Origin: Tetraselmis striata
Taxonomy: Eukaryota > Chlorophyta > Chlorodendrophyceae > Chlorodendrales > Chlorodendraceae
Direction of reading: 5' to 3'
NCBI GenBank assembly: GCA_006384855.1
Contig: VCJN01000480.1
Span: 90,286-154,285, forward strand
Length of the DNA stretch: 64,000 nt
The notes beneath the pieces are model-generated. The model searched no databases and had not been told where the DNA came from. It was given only the letters and a program-made list of their open reading frames with translations. The translations under genes were made by a program, and so were the position numbers. Shown in pieces: positions 37,301-49,526 of the stretch. Numbering within the stretch: the first letter of the stretch is position 1; every line of letters starts with the position of its first letter.

Positions 37301-37690
37301 TGACAGCTAGACGCCGAGCAAAGGATGCTTCGTCGAATTGCGTTGATGGGGCGGACAGGGTACACGCGACTTCTCCCTTCTGGAATCAACACAGGTGTTC
37401 TGGCGGATGAGCCTCGTAATGGCAGGGTTTCGCTGCCATGGGTAGGTTTGTCGCCGTGGCGTCGAGCACTGCCATCCAAGTATCCAAACCCTACGAGGCG
37501 GGGCGCGCGGGCTTTGTTTCGGCGTCGCGTGAAACCTCCTTGCACGATGCAGGTGATGTGGAGGGGTGGGTGGTCTCGCAGTGAATCGTGACGATACCTG
37601 CACGAAGTGGCTGCCGAGCGGGGCAACAGCACATTGATGCGCAGAAGGTCGTTATTTCAAAAAGGTTTCATCATCTTGGTTAATAGCAGC
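33488..37690. other. intergenic region between the convergent MFS and CLC genes
   Basis: Contains the 3' flanks of both genes. No coding frame with a recognisable motif was found on either strand. It has an AT/TG microsatellite at 34298-34436, G-runs near 34462 and 35832, and a perfect TAGCGACTA/TAGTCGCTA inverted pair near 34783-34811. Confidence 0.5.
34298..34436. repeat. (TA)n/(TG)n compound microsatellite
   Basis: TATATATG and GTGTGTGT tracts alternate over ~140 bp. They account for the Tyr/Ile/Val-rich open frames here. Confidence 0.9.
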
Positions 37691-40230
37691 CTAGTCCGAG
37701 TCCGAGTCGCCGATGTGTCTCGACAGCAGCCTGGAGTAGCTCCGCGTTTGGGTGCGCCCAAAACCCGACTGCATGTCCTCCACAACCAGAGGCATGTCCA
37801 GCGACCCGAGCGACCACAGACCGTCCTGCTCCACCTGCTGCCGGTGCTTGGCCTTGAGCGTCTCGTAGCGCAGGTTGTCGCGCTCCAGGAAGCCGATCGC
37901 GGGACCGGAGGAGGCGATCACCGGCATGCGCTCGATCCCCTCCGAGGCCGTCATCATCAGGAACATCTCGTAGGAGCGCGCCAGGTTCGCGGTCATCGGG
38001 AGCGCGACGGAGGCCTGTGACACGCGCCGATGCTCCGCGTGTTATCCCATAGAAAAGCCGGAAGACTTAGTCACTAATAATGTATATAGTTAAAAAAAAT
38101 GCCGACTCGCAAATACAATCAATGTCACGGCGACGGGTTCGCTAGACTGGTTACGGTATATGTTGTGCTCGGGCGGCGCACCCGTGTGACGTCCAGCAGG
38201 TCCACCACCGTGTCGTCGGGCAGGTCCCGGCAGAGGTCCTTCAGGAAGGCGCGCTCCACCATCCCGAGGAAGCAGACCTCCGATGTCCCCCCCGGCGGCG
38301 GCGCCTCCGCGGCGGCCTCCTCCTCGCTGACGAAGGGCGAGTGGGGAAGGTGGGCGGAGGGGCGCGCGAGGGCGGCGGTGGGCCCTCGGTGGCCATTCAC
38401 GCCAAAGCGATCCACCGGGGACTCGCTCAGCGCGCGCCGGATGCTCTGTCGCCGGGAGCAACACGAAGTCACACAAGAGCCGCGTCGACTCCACCGTCGT
38501 CAGCCGCGAAATCTAGCTACTTAATTATTAAGGAATTACGTGGCGCTTGTACTGTATACGAATGCTGCAATAAAGAATGGCGTCATCGACGTAATGTATA
38601 GACCTCCCATGATGTGGGAATAGGGACAGATACATACATACACAAATAACATATTCCGTCACTCGGCCTACGGGACGCGAATCTGTAATTCATGAAATGC
38701 ATCATATTATATACTGGTGTACTGACAGTACACAGTAACAATATAACAGCACTGAGATACATCAATAAACCACTGCATACGTTGGAATAAGCACATCAAA
38801 TCAATATGAATTCCAAGTGAAGATATGCGTATAATCCACAGTACAAGGATTTTGGACTTTCGAGATAACATCTGTACGAGCGTACCGGTGTGTGTTTACG
38901 ATGCATATATCCGGTATATTTAAATGACAGCAGCGGATTGCGGTTAGGCCTGCGGTTGCTTTATCTTCGGGAATCAAAAGATCGCAATCATTCGTTCTGT
39001 CTCGCCTCCTCTAATGTCAGCTGCCACTTACCGTCTCCTATGCCTCCACCTATGAAATCACCGATCGCCTATGACCTGCTGGCTCCTATGCGCTTACCAC
39101 TGACCATACCTTGTGAATCGCGCAAATTATTGCGTCTTTAATATTTCTGCTCCTCGCTAACGGTGTATGTATGTTGGCAATCTTTCGAAGAAAAGCTGTC
39201 TTTAAACCCTAGCTAGGGTTTCGCAGGGTTATGTCCAACCCCGGGCTGCACCCACCTTGGCGCTCTCGATGCGCTGCAGCAGGTGCGGACCCCCGAGGTC
39301 CATGACGTCCGCCACCTGCAGGTTGCGCGAGTACCGCGGCAGCTGGTCCGGCAGGAACTGCAGCCGGCGCAGCTTGATGAGGCCGTCGGGGATGGAGCGG
39401 TTGAAGCGGTCCGCGACGCCCTTGGCGATGAGGAGCACCATGATGATGAACGGCAGCTGGCTCTCCGACTGCGTCATCTCCAGCAGCATCACCGCGATGG
39501 CCGCCGTGAAGCGGAGGCCGCCCCCAAAGAAGGCCGCCACCTGGTACCGAGCAAAGCGCGCGGAGTGAGCCGATGCCAACCGCCACTACGTCACCGGCAC
39601 ATTCCGCGGCACGGCACTTCATGTCGCCTTCATAATAGTACGCATAATCATAGCACCGCAAAAGAGGCTGCCTGTTGACGAGAATGCGTACGTGCATACA
39701 TAATATACACAGCTTGATGTATATATACATAGATATAGACATATATGTGTTTATACATATGTATATAGCCATTCTCATACATATATGTATGTGTATATAT
39801 GTATATATGTACACATACATATATATGAGAGTGGCTTCACCAGTGAGGACCTAGCTAGCTAGCCAGGGGGGGCGCCCTTGCTAAGGCATCGCCCGCTGGC
39901 GCTTCCTGTTGGTATCCGAATGTATTGGCTCCATGTTGGATTGATATTCAGTGACATACCATGCCACTTTCGCTTGAAATTCAATGAGGCAGGGTATTGA
40001 CGACGGGTCCGGGTAGTGTCGACCCGCCCTAAATAGTAACAAGAACCCAGAATGTATCGGCCCCAAATCAGAAAACCGCAGCCCCCACAGGACTGTCCGC
40101 GAAGGTTCGCGCTATTGTTTCGCCTCTGGCAAGCGAGGCGAGCTTCTCATCACTCAGCACAGTATTCCGTGATGCTGTCTCCGTGTCCACGGCCGTAGCT
40201 CATGATAATACTACCCCATCAGACACGCAT

Positions 40231-40273
<43 letters not shown>

Positions 40274-40338
40274 TACACACACACACACACGGATACACAC
40301 ACACACACACACGGATACACACACACACATACACACGG

Positions 40339-40381
<43 letters not shown>

Positions 40382-40448
40382 TACACACACACACACACAC
40401 ACACACACGGATATACACACACACACACGGATACACACATACACACGG

Positions 40449-40483
<35 letters not shown>

Positions 40484-40542
40484 TACACACACACACACAC
40501 ACACGGATACACACATACACACGGATACATACATACACACGG

Positions 40543-40581
<39 letters not shown>

Positions 40582-40660
40582 TACACACATACACACGGAT
40601 ACACACACACGGATACACACACACACACACACACGGATATACACACACACACACACACGG

Positions 40661-40703
<43 letters not shown>

Positions 40704-40744
40704 TATACACACACACACACACACGGATACACACATACACACGG

Positions 40745-40777
<33 letters not shown>

Positions 40778-40824
40778 GATACACACATGGATACACACAC
40801 ACACACACACACACACACATGGAT

Positions 40825-40855
<31 letters not shown>

Positions 40856-43800
40856 TACACACACACACACACACACGGATACACACACACACACACGGAT
40901 ACACACATACACACGGATACACACACACACACACACACGGATACACACATACACACGGATACACACACACGGATACACACACACACACACGGATACACAC
41001 ACACACACACACGGATATACACACACACACACACACACGGATACACACATACACACACGGATACACACACACACGCACGCACAAATACACACGTGCATAC
41101 ACGCATCCACACACCGTCCCATATAAATGGGTTTGCGGGTCCAAAAACAAATAAGGTGTTTCGCAGAAACAACTCGGAATATTCGTGTAGTATTCGTGTT
41201 TATTCTGATAAATTTCAAGATGAATATAGTTGTTTCCTCTTTTGTGTGTGTGTGGGGGGGGGGGGGGGGGTCAAAACTGATAATATACCATTAGCCCAAA
41301 GCGTGGTTCCGGTGCGTGCATCCACACATATTTGAGAGGGCGAGGCAGACGGAGCGTAAGAGGAGGAACCTTACATAGGGCTGAAGGCAGCTGTAGGGCG
41401 CCATCTTGCAGTGGCGTTCACAGCTACGTAATGAGCTCACAGTGTGTAAGATATATACACATTTGTGTTTGTGAGGGGGGAAAGGGGGGGGGGGGGGGGG
41501 GGGGGGGGGAGGAGGGGGCTCACCCCAAGCAGGGAGTAGAGCCCGGTGTCCGGGTGCGCCATGCCCAGGTTGCGCAGCCAGTGCGCGTAGGTGCGGCCCA
41601 TGAGGGCGCCGCAGATGATGGAGGGCGTGAAGAGGCCGCTGGGGAAGGTCATGCCGTACGAGATGGCGGCATTGACGAAGTAGAAGGCCCAGTATATCTG
41701 TGGCGGCGGCGGGCCCGTCAGCGCTCGCCGGTGTGCGTGGGTGCGCACCACCCTGGTGAAGCAAGAGATGCACCAACACACAACACGAGCAAGGAAAAAA
41801 GGCGCGCAGGTGTGAATGGCTTCTTGGATGTTGGACGCCGCTGGTTCAACAATGACCTCCGTCGAGGTTGAAATCGGGTCGCCGGCATGATGGGGGTGTT
41901 CACGCTGTAGGCGGGTGCCGGCGGGGCCTAGGGTTTATCCCTAACACCCTAACGAACCCTAAAGTAACACTGCGAACAACAGCCCGCCCTGCCTGCTAGA
42001 GGTCAAATGCAGACGGATCTGTGACGGATCTGTAACGGATGTTCCTATAGACTGCATAGATGAACAGAAGGGGATCTCACGGGAGCGTCGGCACGCGTGG
42101 TGGCAATGCTATAATGTGCCATTCTACATGATGTGGACCATCAGAGGCGCAGCATGCCCCACCCCCCAGCCACACCTTGTAGTCCCAACAGTGCGCAGGC
42201 ACCCGTAGCCCATCTCAAGCGAGCCGACCCCAACAGAGAGAGCGACACCTTTCTCCACTCCCTACCTATCACGCTCACACCTACTCGGCCTTTTCCTCAC
42301 TGACGGGAAACTGTCCCCCCCCGAAAGTGCATTCCGCTGAATTTACTTTTCTTGTTATGTTTTTCCTTTAGGGGGGGGGGGGGGGGGGGGGAAGACCATC
42401 AGCGTGGCGTCCGAGAACTCGCCAAACTTGGAGAGCAGGAGCGAGCGGATGACGGTGGGGTGCGTGCTGAAGACGAGCACGGCCATGTCATTGTAGCTGC
42501 CGGCCTCGCACTCAAAGTTGAGCTCCCGGATCTGCTGGCTGGCGGGGGAGCACTCCGCGCCCTGCGCGCGGTCGCACGAGACGCAGGTGCCGGCGCGCAG
42601 CAGCAGGAACGAGAGCGACGACATGGTGGTGCACACCGCCACCACCTGCGGCGGCCGGCCAGGGAGGGGGGGGGGGAGGACTGTGTGGATGAGTTCCGAC
42701 CCAATGAGGTGTAAAAGGGGGGCGCATGCTGTTGTCGCGGTGTATAGGATGTGAGCGCAGCTGAAGCCTTGCATGTCACGTAGTGGCGGGCGGCCGCACA
42801 TACAGCCGTATGTTTGGTACACCGGCAGCCGAGCACTGGCGCATCGAGTCGCTATGCTTGCCTCCGTGGACAGCAACACTGACTAACTCGGATTCCGGGT
42901 TGGTACGGGACCCAAACCGGTGAGCCCCTTGGCCTGCATTTGTCAGTATGCTCCAAAACCAAGACAAGCAGCTAAAAGCTTGCCTGCAACATACCTTAGT
43001 ATATATGAGCATATATACATATATATATATGTATAAATGTATACATATTTAAATGTATGAAAATTTAAAAATATGTCAAAATATATACATACATATATAC
43101 ATACATAATAATTGTAAATATCTTCATTCAAATACATATGTTTACATTCATGTATTTCTATGTACATGTTGTAAGTAGCTGTGTGTCCGGCACACGGCCA
43201 CTTGCGCAGCCGAGTGCAACTCATCACAGCATTGCAGTGTGCAAGCGCAACTCCGCCTTTGCCTTTTTCATTGATTGCCCGGTCTGGCACAATCTTCATT
43301 CCGCTGCCAGGCCACAACTGATGCATCCATCGTGAGAATCGGAGAGACAACTTTCCGGGGGCGACCCCCTGTGCGGGAGCTTCATCTAGGCGACGATTGT
43401 ACGAATGCCGTCATCGGCCGGGCGTCCACACACCCAGACGTCTATCCGCACCCTCAAAAATATCGGACCTCCACGGTAAGCATGAGAAAGGAGTACAGTG
43501 CAGAAGTCGGGTCTTCCTTTCTGGGCAGGCAGATCCCTCCTCAGCGGGAGCAGGTCAGCCCCCCTCCTCCCCTCACCCCCCCCCCTGACGTGGAGGCGCA
43601 CAAGGGGCGGGCGGGCCGCGGCAGCCTACCTCCGCGAAGCGGGCAAGGCACGTCACGCGGTACTTGGCGCGCAGCTTGCTCAGGCCCAGGCTGATCTGCG
43701 TGAACAGCGCGCCCACCAGCCCGCCCAGCACGCCCAGCAGCGCGATGGGCAGCACCTGCAGCGGGGCGCCGCCGTGGGCAGGAGGCAGCCGCCTCAGCGT

Positions 43801-46800
43801 CCAATTGGACTCCGCCGTGATGCCCTCCCCTGCACCCCGCTGCCACCGCCCCCCCCGGCACCCCCAACCACCACACACACACAAACATAGGGGGAGGGGG
43901 GGGGGGGGGGGGGGTGCGCATGACAAATGTGGCCAAACACAGTGGCATTGGCAACATGGTGATCCCAACGCAGAGCGGCAATGGGCATGACAGCGAGAGA
44001 GAGGGAGAGGGGGAGGGGGAAGGGGTGGGGGGGAGATAGTGACATGGGGCTTCAGGTGAGATTGGGAATGCAGGGTGCTGAAACTCTCACAAGAAGTCCA
44101 GGCAATAGAGTACTGGGGTGGGCCAGGCGCCACTTTCGCGGGGTCGTGGCGCAAGACCATTCTAGAACCACCCACGGGCCAACGCAAACCCGCAGCGTGC
44201 GCCTCAAAGCCGGGCCGCATGCAGCATGCAGGCACGGTGCGCAACTGTGCGATTGCTTTTTGGCCTGTGGCAGGCAGGCGCTCTCATTCGCAGTGCTCTT
44301 GTATCCGCATCAGCACCCGCGAATCCAAGACCGGTCACCTGCTTCCCCGAGGCTCTGCATTTCACGGGCCGTTTTCCGGTATGATTGTGCTCCGGATGGA
44401 ACCGATTTGTTGTGGTTCTGCAAAAGTGTGTCGGCGCCTATGTGGTGAGACGTGGGGTGATGCTCCCCGGGTGCGCCGTAGCTGGGGACGGGGGTGGGGA
44501 GGGGGGCACAGGCCGCGGCGCGCCTGCTTCCAGGGGGTGTCGAAGTCCGTCACGATGTGGAACAGGCCGATGCCCTCGAACTTGCCGCACAGCCCGTCCA
44601 CGTGCTGGCAGCCGGAGCTCAGCAGCTGCGCGCTCCAGACGGACACCGCGCAGGTGAGCAGCGTGCGCCACGTCAGCTCCGCGCGCCAGCGGTTGGTGGC
44701 CAGCTCCAGCCCGAAGAACACGCCCGCCAGCTGACCCGCCGCGCGCCGCCGAACACACAGTACGTCAGTCAAAACAGCGCCCCCGCTTCCCCTCCTTCCT
44801 GCCCAGCCTCTTTCTTCTTCATTAACGCGGTATCACGAGGGGGGGGGGGCGGGGGACTGGAACGGAGTCATTCAAATAATGTTGATTTATACAATCGATT
44901 TGCACGATGTATGTAACACATTGTGTGTATACAATGGATCATGTATTTATACAATATATAATGTCAATAGTACATTACATATACGTATTAAATATACAAC
45001 GATATACTGAATACAACATATAGATCTTTTATTGATATGTTGTATCAACAAAACAGTATTGATTTTCATTTTGATCTGTTGTGAATGTTATAATGTGTAC
45101 ACCGCCACCGCGCTTGTGTGTCAATGCTAAACCGGACTGTACCGGCATGTGATCGTTTATCATCGCCTTGCCGAGGGGGCCAATCATACCTCAATACCTG
45201 AGACTGTGTATACCATAATACAACCATGACTGTATCACGGAATCTCCGAGTCGACGGTGCCAAACAATTCGCTACAAGCTGGGAGGTAAACGGCTCAACC
45301 GCGGAGGTGATGGTGAGTGGAAGTGCTCGGAGCATCTTATGGTGGGAGCAGCGAGCCGGGCTTGAGCTGCGGGGACAGTGGGCAGGAAGAGAGTGAAAGC
45401 AGAGCGCCCTGCGGGCCGGGAGACAGGCACGCGCATGTGCCTTGCCGCTGCTAGGGTATCGGCCGCTGCTAGGGTATCGGGCAGATTCCAACAGGAAGGG
45501 GGGGGGGGGGGGGGGGAGGTCCGATCAACCTCCCTGGGCAAACGTATACCGGTACGCATGCGTGCCACTACGTACCCTAGCATTTGACTGGGTTCGCGGG
45601 TCAAACATGTTGTGAATTGTGTTGCGTAGCGAGTCGGAGTATTCTCATTATATTCTGGCGTGTTTTAAGATAATCATAGGTTTTCTCTGTTCCCCGAAAG
45701 GGGGGGGGGGGGGGGGGGGGGGGGGGCAGAAACCATGCTATACCGCAAACCCAGTGTGGTTGCGGTACATACACATACACAGTTTCTATACATTGACCGA
45801 CATTCACATGCATGCATACATACATACATACCTACATACATACATGCGTACAAACGTATTTTTAGGGTTTCAGGGTTATAACACCCAAAAATCTCAACCC
45901 TAAAAGCCTAAATGCATGCATGGAAGGATGGATGCATGCATACATTCATATATACATATATACATACATACGTACATACACATACATGCATATATGTACA
46001 TAAGTATTTCAAAGATTTAGGGTTATAAACCCTAAAAAACTCAGCCCTAAAAGCCTAAATGCATGGATGGATGGGTGAATGGGTGGGTGGATGCTGACAT
46101 CTTTTGAGGGCTTTGCTGAGCGTCCAATTTGGAATGAGGTGACGCGCCTACACATGCGGCTCCATGTAAGCACCCCCCCCCCCCCCCCCCCCTCTTCTCC
46201 CTCGTCATCCATTTCGGCAGATGGAATCTCGAGTATCCACCTGTGTCTATCTATCTACACGGAGGGGCGCAGACATGTACAGATGCATCAATCCGGAGCC
46301 CACCGCCCCCCACCCACCCCCCCACCCCTCCCCATCACTCACACAACGGATCCACGGGTGCCGGCGCGCATACAACCCTTCGAAGTAACAGCCTCAACCT
46401 GGGCTCCCTGGCAACCCATAGGAATATCCGCTGCAGTTCCGCCGAGATTTGACGACCTCTGGCAGGCGGGGCAGGTGCATACATTCGTGGTGTTCTCATT
46501 AGTGCCGCGCAAACACCTGCAGATATATCATTGATGCCGTTTAATATCTTTCATATTTATATTTATATTTTCTTTATAGTGTAGATAGATCATTGACATT
46601 GTGTGGATGTGTGTAATGCGTCACTTCCCCGGGCGCCCACCGGGCCTCACCGGCACCCCGAAGCTGGCCGCCAGCCCCGCCGCCGCGCCGCACAGCACAA
46701 ACTCGCGCGCGTCGCGGTCCGGGTGCGCCGCCTCCGGGTTCTGCATCTGCAGCCGGCGCAGCAGGGCGCTGCGGCCAATGGCGGAGGCGATGATGGAGCC

Positions 46801-49281
46801 GATGTGCACGCTGGGGCCCTCCTTGCCGATGGCCAGCCCCGAGCTCACCGCGCACGCGGTGCCCACCACCTGCGCGCAGCCGCCCCGAGCAGGAGGGGAG
46901 GGGAGAGAGGGCGGGGGGAAAGGGGGAAGGGGGGGGTCAGTGGCGCGCTTAGAGGTGAGGCATTCAATGGGGTTCACGGGTCACAAACAAATTCAATCCC
47001 CGTCTTGCGCCTCCGCGACAGAGAGTTCACGATATCACACGGGTTCCCCGGGTACTCGCGAAATGAATTCCTCCCGGGGTTAAAGCTATGTGAAGCGGGG
47101 TCACAATCCTGAGATGCAACATACCAAAACGAGGACGAGTAATGAGTAGTATCCGGGTGATACAGTAAAATATAACGTCATTTTATCAACACTCAGAGCC
47201 CACGTGACCACCCGTCTTGCCAACCCATCCCGTCCCACCGATGCCAATCCGACACACCGGCCGGCACCATCACGCGCATACCGCGGTAGCAGCGCGCTGA
47301 CGTAGGCATATAGTCGCCTTCAGGTGCCTCGTCTTGAGTGTCGCGGGCAGGGATGGGGATGACGGCGGGATGATGAGGGAGGAGCGCGAGCAGTCACGTG
47401 CTAATAGTACGCACGTAGCGCGTGCCACATAGCCAAAAAGCGCTGCCAGCTACACATCTCGGATTTGAGACCCGTTAACGGTCTTCAGAAACGAGTGCCT
47501 ACGCGAACCGGTGTGATGCTTGTGGTGTATCTTGGTGCATTTCAGGTGAGTACTGTAGCTCTTCACGCGGGGTGAAAGACAGTAGCATGCCATGAACCCA
47601 CTGGCGGTTCCGGTGATTCGACGTGCTTCTAACGCTCCCCCCCTTCCCCCCCCCCCCCCCCCCCCCGCCCCCCAACGGCCTCTGCAAGTAGGTTATTACG
47701 TAGCCGCAACGCCGCGTTGTGGCGCTGTGTTCCGCTGCGCCCGCCTCAGCCCGGGGGGCGTGCCTGCCACAATCGGCCCTAGCGGGGCGGCGGCCCGGCT
47801 GCCCCTCTCCCGCCCGGCGACCTGCTGTCGCGGCGGCAGCGCACCTTGGCGATGAAGGTGCGCTTGGTGAAGAACTTGGGTACAAAGACCCCGTTGAGGT
47901 ACACCTTCACCTGCGGAGGGAGGAGCGGCCGGGAGGTGGTGACAAGAGGGGGGGCATGTGAGCGCTCCGCCGCCGTCATGGCCCATCATATGTGCGTCTC
48001 ACTCCCCCCCCCCCCCCCCCCTCCTTTGCCACCGCCACCGCCGCAATCCGCCCTCTGCATGCGGCGAGTACCTCGGGGATGCCGGAGCCCGCGGCGACGG
48101 GGGACAGCAGCAGTGTGACGAGGCATGCCGCGGAGGCGAAGGTGACGTTGAAGCACAGGAAGAGCGCCAGGCGGGTGAGGAAGAGCGAGCGGTTAGCCTG
48201 CGCAGTGTCGGGCGATGCGGGTAGGGTAGTGGGGTTGGGGGGGGGGGGCAACTCAGGGGCATGCGAGCTTAAGTTGCGCCCACTGGGCATCACCCCTCCT
48301 GTCGGTATGTCCCCGAGCACTGTGCCTGCGCCGCCCATGAATCTCCCTGCTGCCGCAGCCGCATGCCACGCTCCTTCGCGCTCCCGGGCTGCTAAGCCCA
48401 CCCCCCCTCCCCCCGCCAACACCACCACCACCCCCAAAAAGGCCGGCGAGGGACTGCGCCATGTGCGATGCCCCCCGCCTGGCGGCTCAGTTTTCAGCCG
48501 GCAGTGTGGCTGCCGTCACGCGGCTGTTCCGCCCCCGGCCGCCTGCAGCGAGACCGTGCTTTGCCACCCGTACTGAGCAGTGAGCTGTGAACCCCCTGGC
48601 CCGCGTTCCATGTGGCTGCCGTCCACACATACATACAGGTGCCAGAGCCACATACGGGCGCCGGCGCCGTGATAAGGAGCCGTCCTGCCTGGCGGAGGTC
48701 AAGCGTAGACAAAACTATGGGCGGAATCACAGCAAAATACAGGAAATATTGCTCCTTTAGGTTGCTAGCAATTCGAGTCCTATATACAGGGCTCTTACAG
48801 GTGCGTGGGGACCCGTACTCAAAAACCAAGGTGAATTTCCTGCGATTGCAAGGCTCTGTGGCCACCTCCTTCCGCGCAACCACGTGCTCCTGGAGCGCCG
48901 CCATTTGAAATGGCACGCCGCGCCTACATCCCCGCCCCCTCTTTATCCATTTCTGGGGTTTGGGGGGGGGGGGGGGGGGGGGGGTTCCCACGAGGATGTC
49001 GAAGATGAGAGCGGAGCGCGCGCCGTAGACGTTGCTCACGGTCAGCCCCACCGAGAAGGACACCGCGCCGGTTGCGATGCCCAGCCTGCGGGCGGCCGGG
49101 CGGCGTACATGAGGGGGGGGGGGGGGGGGGGGGGGGGGTCAGATATAAAACCCAAGACGCCGCGGTTCGCAGGGTGTGGTTGAGGGGGTGGGGGCGAAAG
49201 CCGAAAGGGGGGCGGGGGGACGCACAGCACGCAGTACAGCCACTTGAGGACCGTCAGGGTGTGCGGCAGCTTGAGCGACAT
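37691..49281 (-). CDS. CLC-family chloride channel with two CBS domains
   Basis: Twelve minus-strand exons: 49281-49226, 49085-48992, 48197-48072, 47910-47845, 46869-46651, 44730-44524, 43755-43630, 42645-42397, 41697-41524, 39540-39256, 38445-38182, 38014-37691 (TAG). They encode 729 residues with phase kept throughout. The intron after 44524 uses a GC donor. All three CLC selectivity motifs are present: GSGIPE (~90), GKEGPSVHIG with the gating Glu (~130), and FPSGLFTP (~400). FGVPLAGVFFGLEL follows, with Leu where proton-coupled exchangers carry the second, proton Glu, as in Cl- channels. Later come GSYNDMAVLVF, FFGGGLRFTAAIAVMLLEMT and IIMVLLIAKGVADRFN, then CBS1 (~500-620, with an acidic insert) and CBS2 (ASVALPMTANLARSYEMF, MPVIASSGPAIGFLERDNL). 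CLC proteins work as dimers and CBS domains often bind nucleotides. A longer N-terminus from an in-frame ATG at 49455 would add 58 residues. Confidence 0.92.
39700..39830. repeat. AT-rich (ATATAC)n microsatellite in a CLC intron
   Basis: Alternating ATATAC and TATGTA tracts within the intron 39541-41523. Confidence 0.85.
40214..41090. repeat. (CA)n array punctuated by GGATACAC in a CLC intron
   Basis: About 880 bp of CA dinucleotides interrupted about forty times by GGATACAC, ATGGATAC or GGATATAC variants at irregular multiples of two bases. It sits in the intron 39541-41523. It produces 300-residue His/Thr or Cys/Val open frames in several frames, which are artefacts. Confidence 0.95.
41915..42120 (+). 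repeat. intronic dispersed repeat, copy 4
   Basis: Starts GGGTGCCGGCGGGGCC. The sequence GTCAAATGCAGACGGATCTG and GGATGTTCCTATAGACTGCA follow, and it ends GCGTCGGCACGCG. An internal stretch of AACCCTAA repeats separates head and core. It lies in the CLC intron 41698-42396. Confidence 0.75.
43000..43140. repeat. AT-rich microsatellite in a CLC intron
   Basis: ATATATAC and ATACATAC tracts in the intron 42646-43629. Confidence 0.85.
45780..46080. repeat. CATA microsatellite with duplicated TTTAGGGTT...CCCTAAAA block in a CLC intron
   Basis: Two direct copies of a ~150-bp unit. Each has a CATACATA tract, then TTTAGGGTT, CCCTAAAAGCCTAAATGCATG and a GGATGGATG run (45800-45935 and 45940-46080). 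It lies in the intron 44731-46650. Confidence 0.8.
48652..48815 (+). repeat. intronic dispersed repeat, copy 5
   Basis: Starts GGCGCCGGCGCCGTGATAAG, with GTCAAGCGTAGACAAAACTA, TGGGCGGAATCACAGC and GGTGCGTGGGGACCCG. It lies in the CLC intron 48198-48991. Confidence 0.75.
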
Positions 49282-49526
49282 TGCGGCCGGTCGGCCTCGC
49301 CGCTGTCGCTGCCGACGAAGCGGACGAGCCCAGGTCGGGGAGCCGGTCTCAGGCGGAGTAGCAACAGGTGCCGCCGAGTCACGCCGGCGACCGCCGCCGC
49401 TTCCACCTCCCGTCCACGACGACTCGTTGGACCCGCCAGCCTGGCGGCAGAGCAAGCGTCACGAGCCTCGTCGCCGTCCCCGCCGTGCGGTTCCGGTTGA
49501 CTTCTACAAATAAGTAGCGCCCATAT
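49282..49526 (-). other. 5' flank or extended N-terminus of the CLC gene
   Basis: The frame stays open upstream of ATG 49281 to another ATG at 49455, encoding a Gly/Ser/Arg-rich 58-residue extension. It could be a cytosolic N-terminus or untranslated leader. Start choice cannot be decided from sequence alone. Confidence 0.45.

Noticed and set aside
40183..41335. Several 300-residue His/Thr or Cys/Val open frames
   Set aside because: They are translations of the CA/GGATAC array in a CLC intron and carry no other coding sign.
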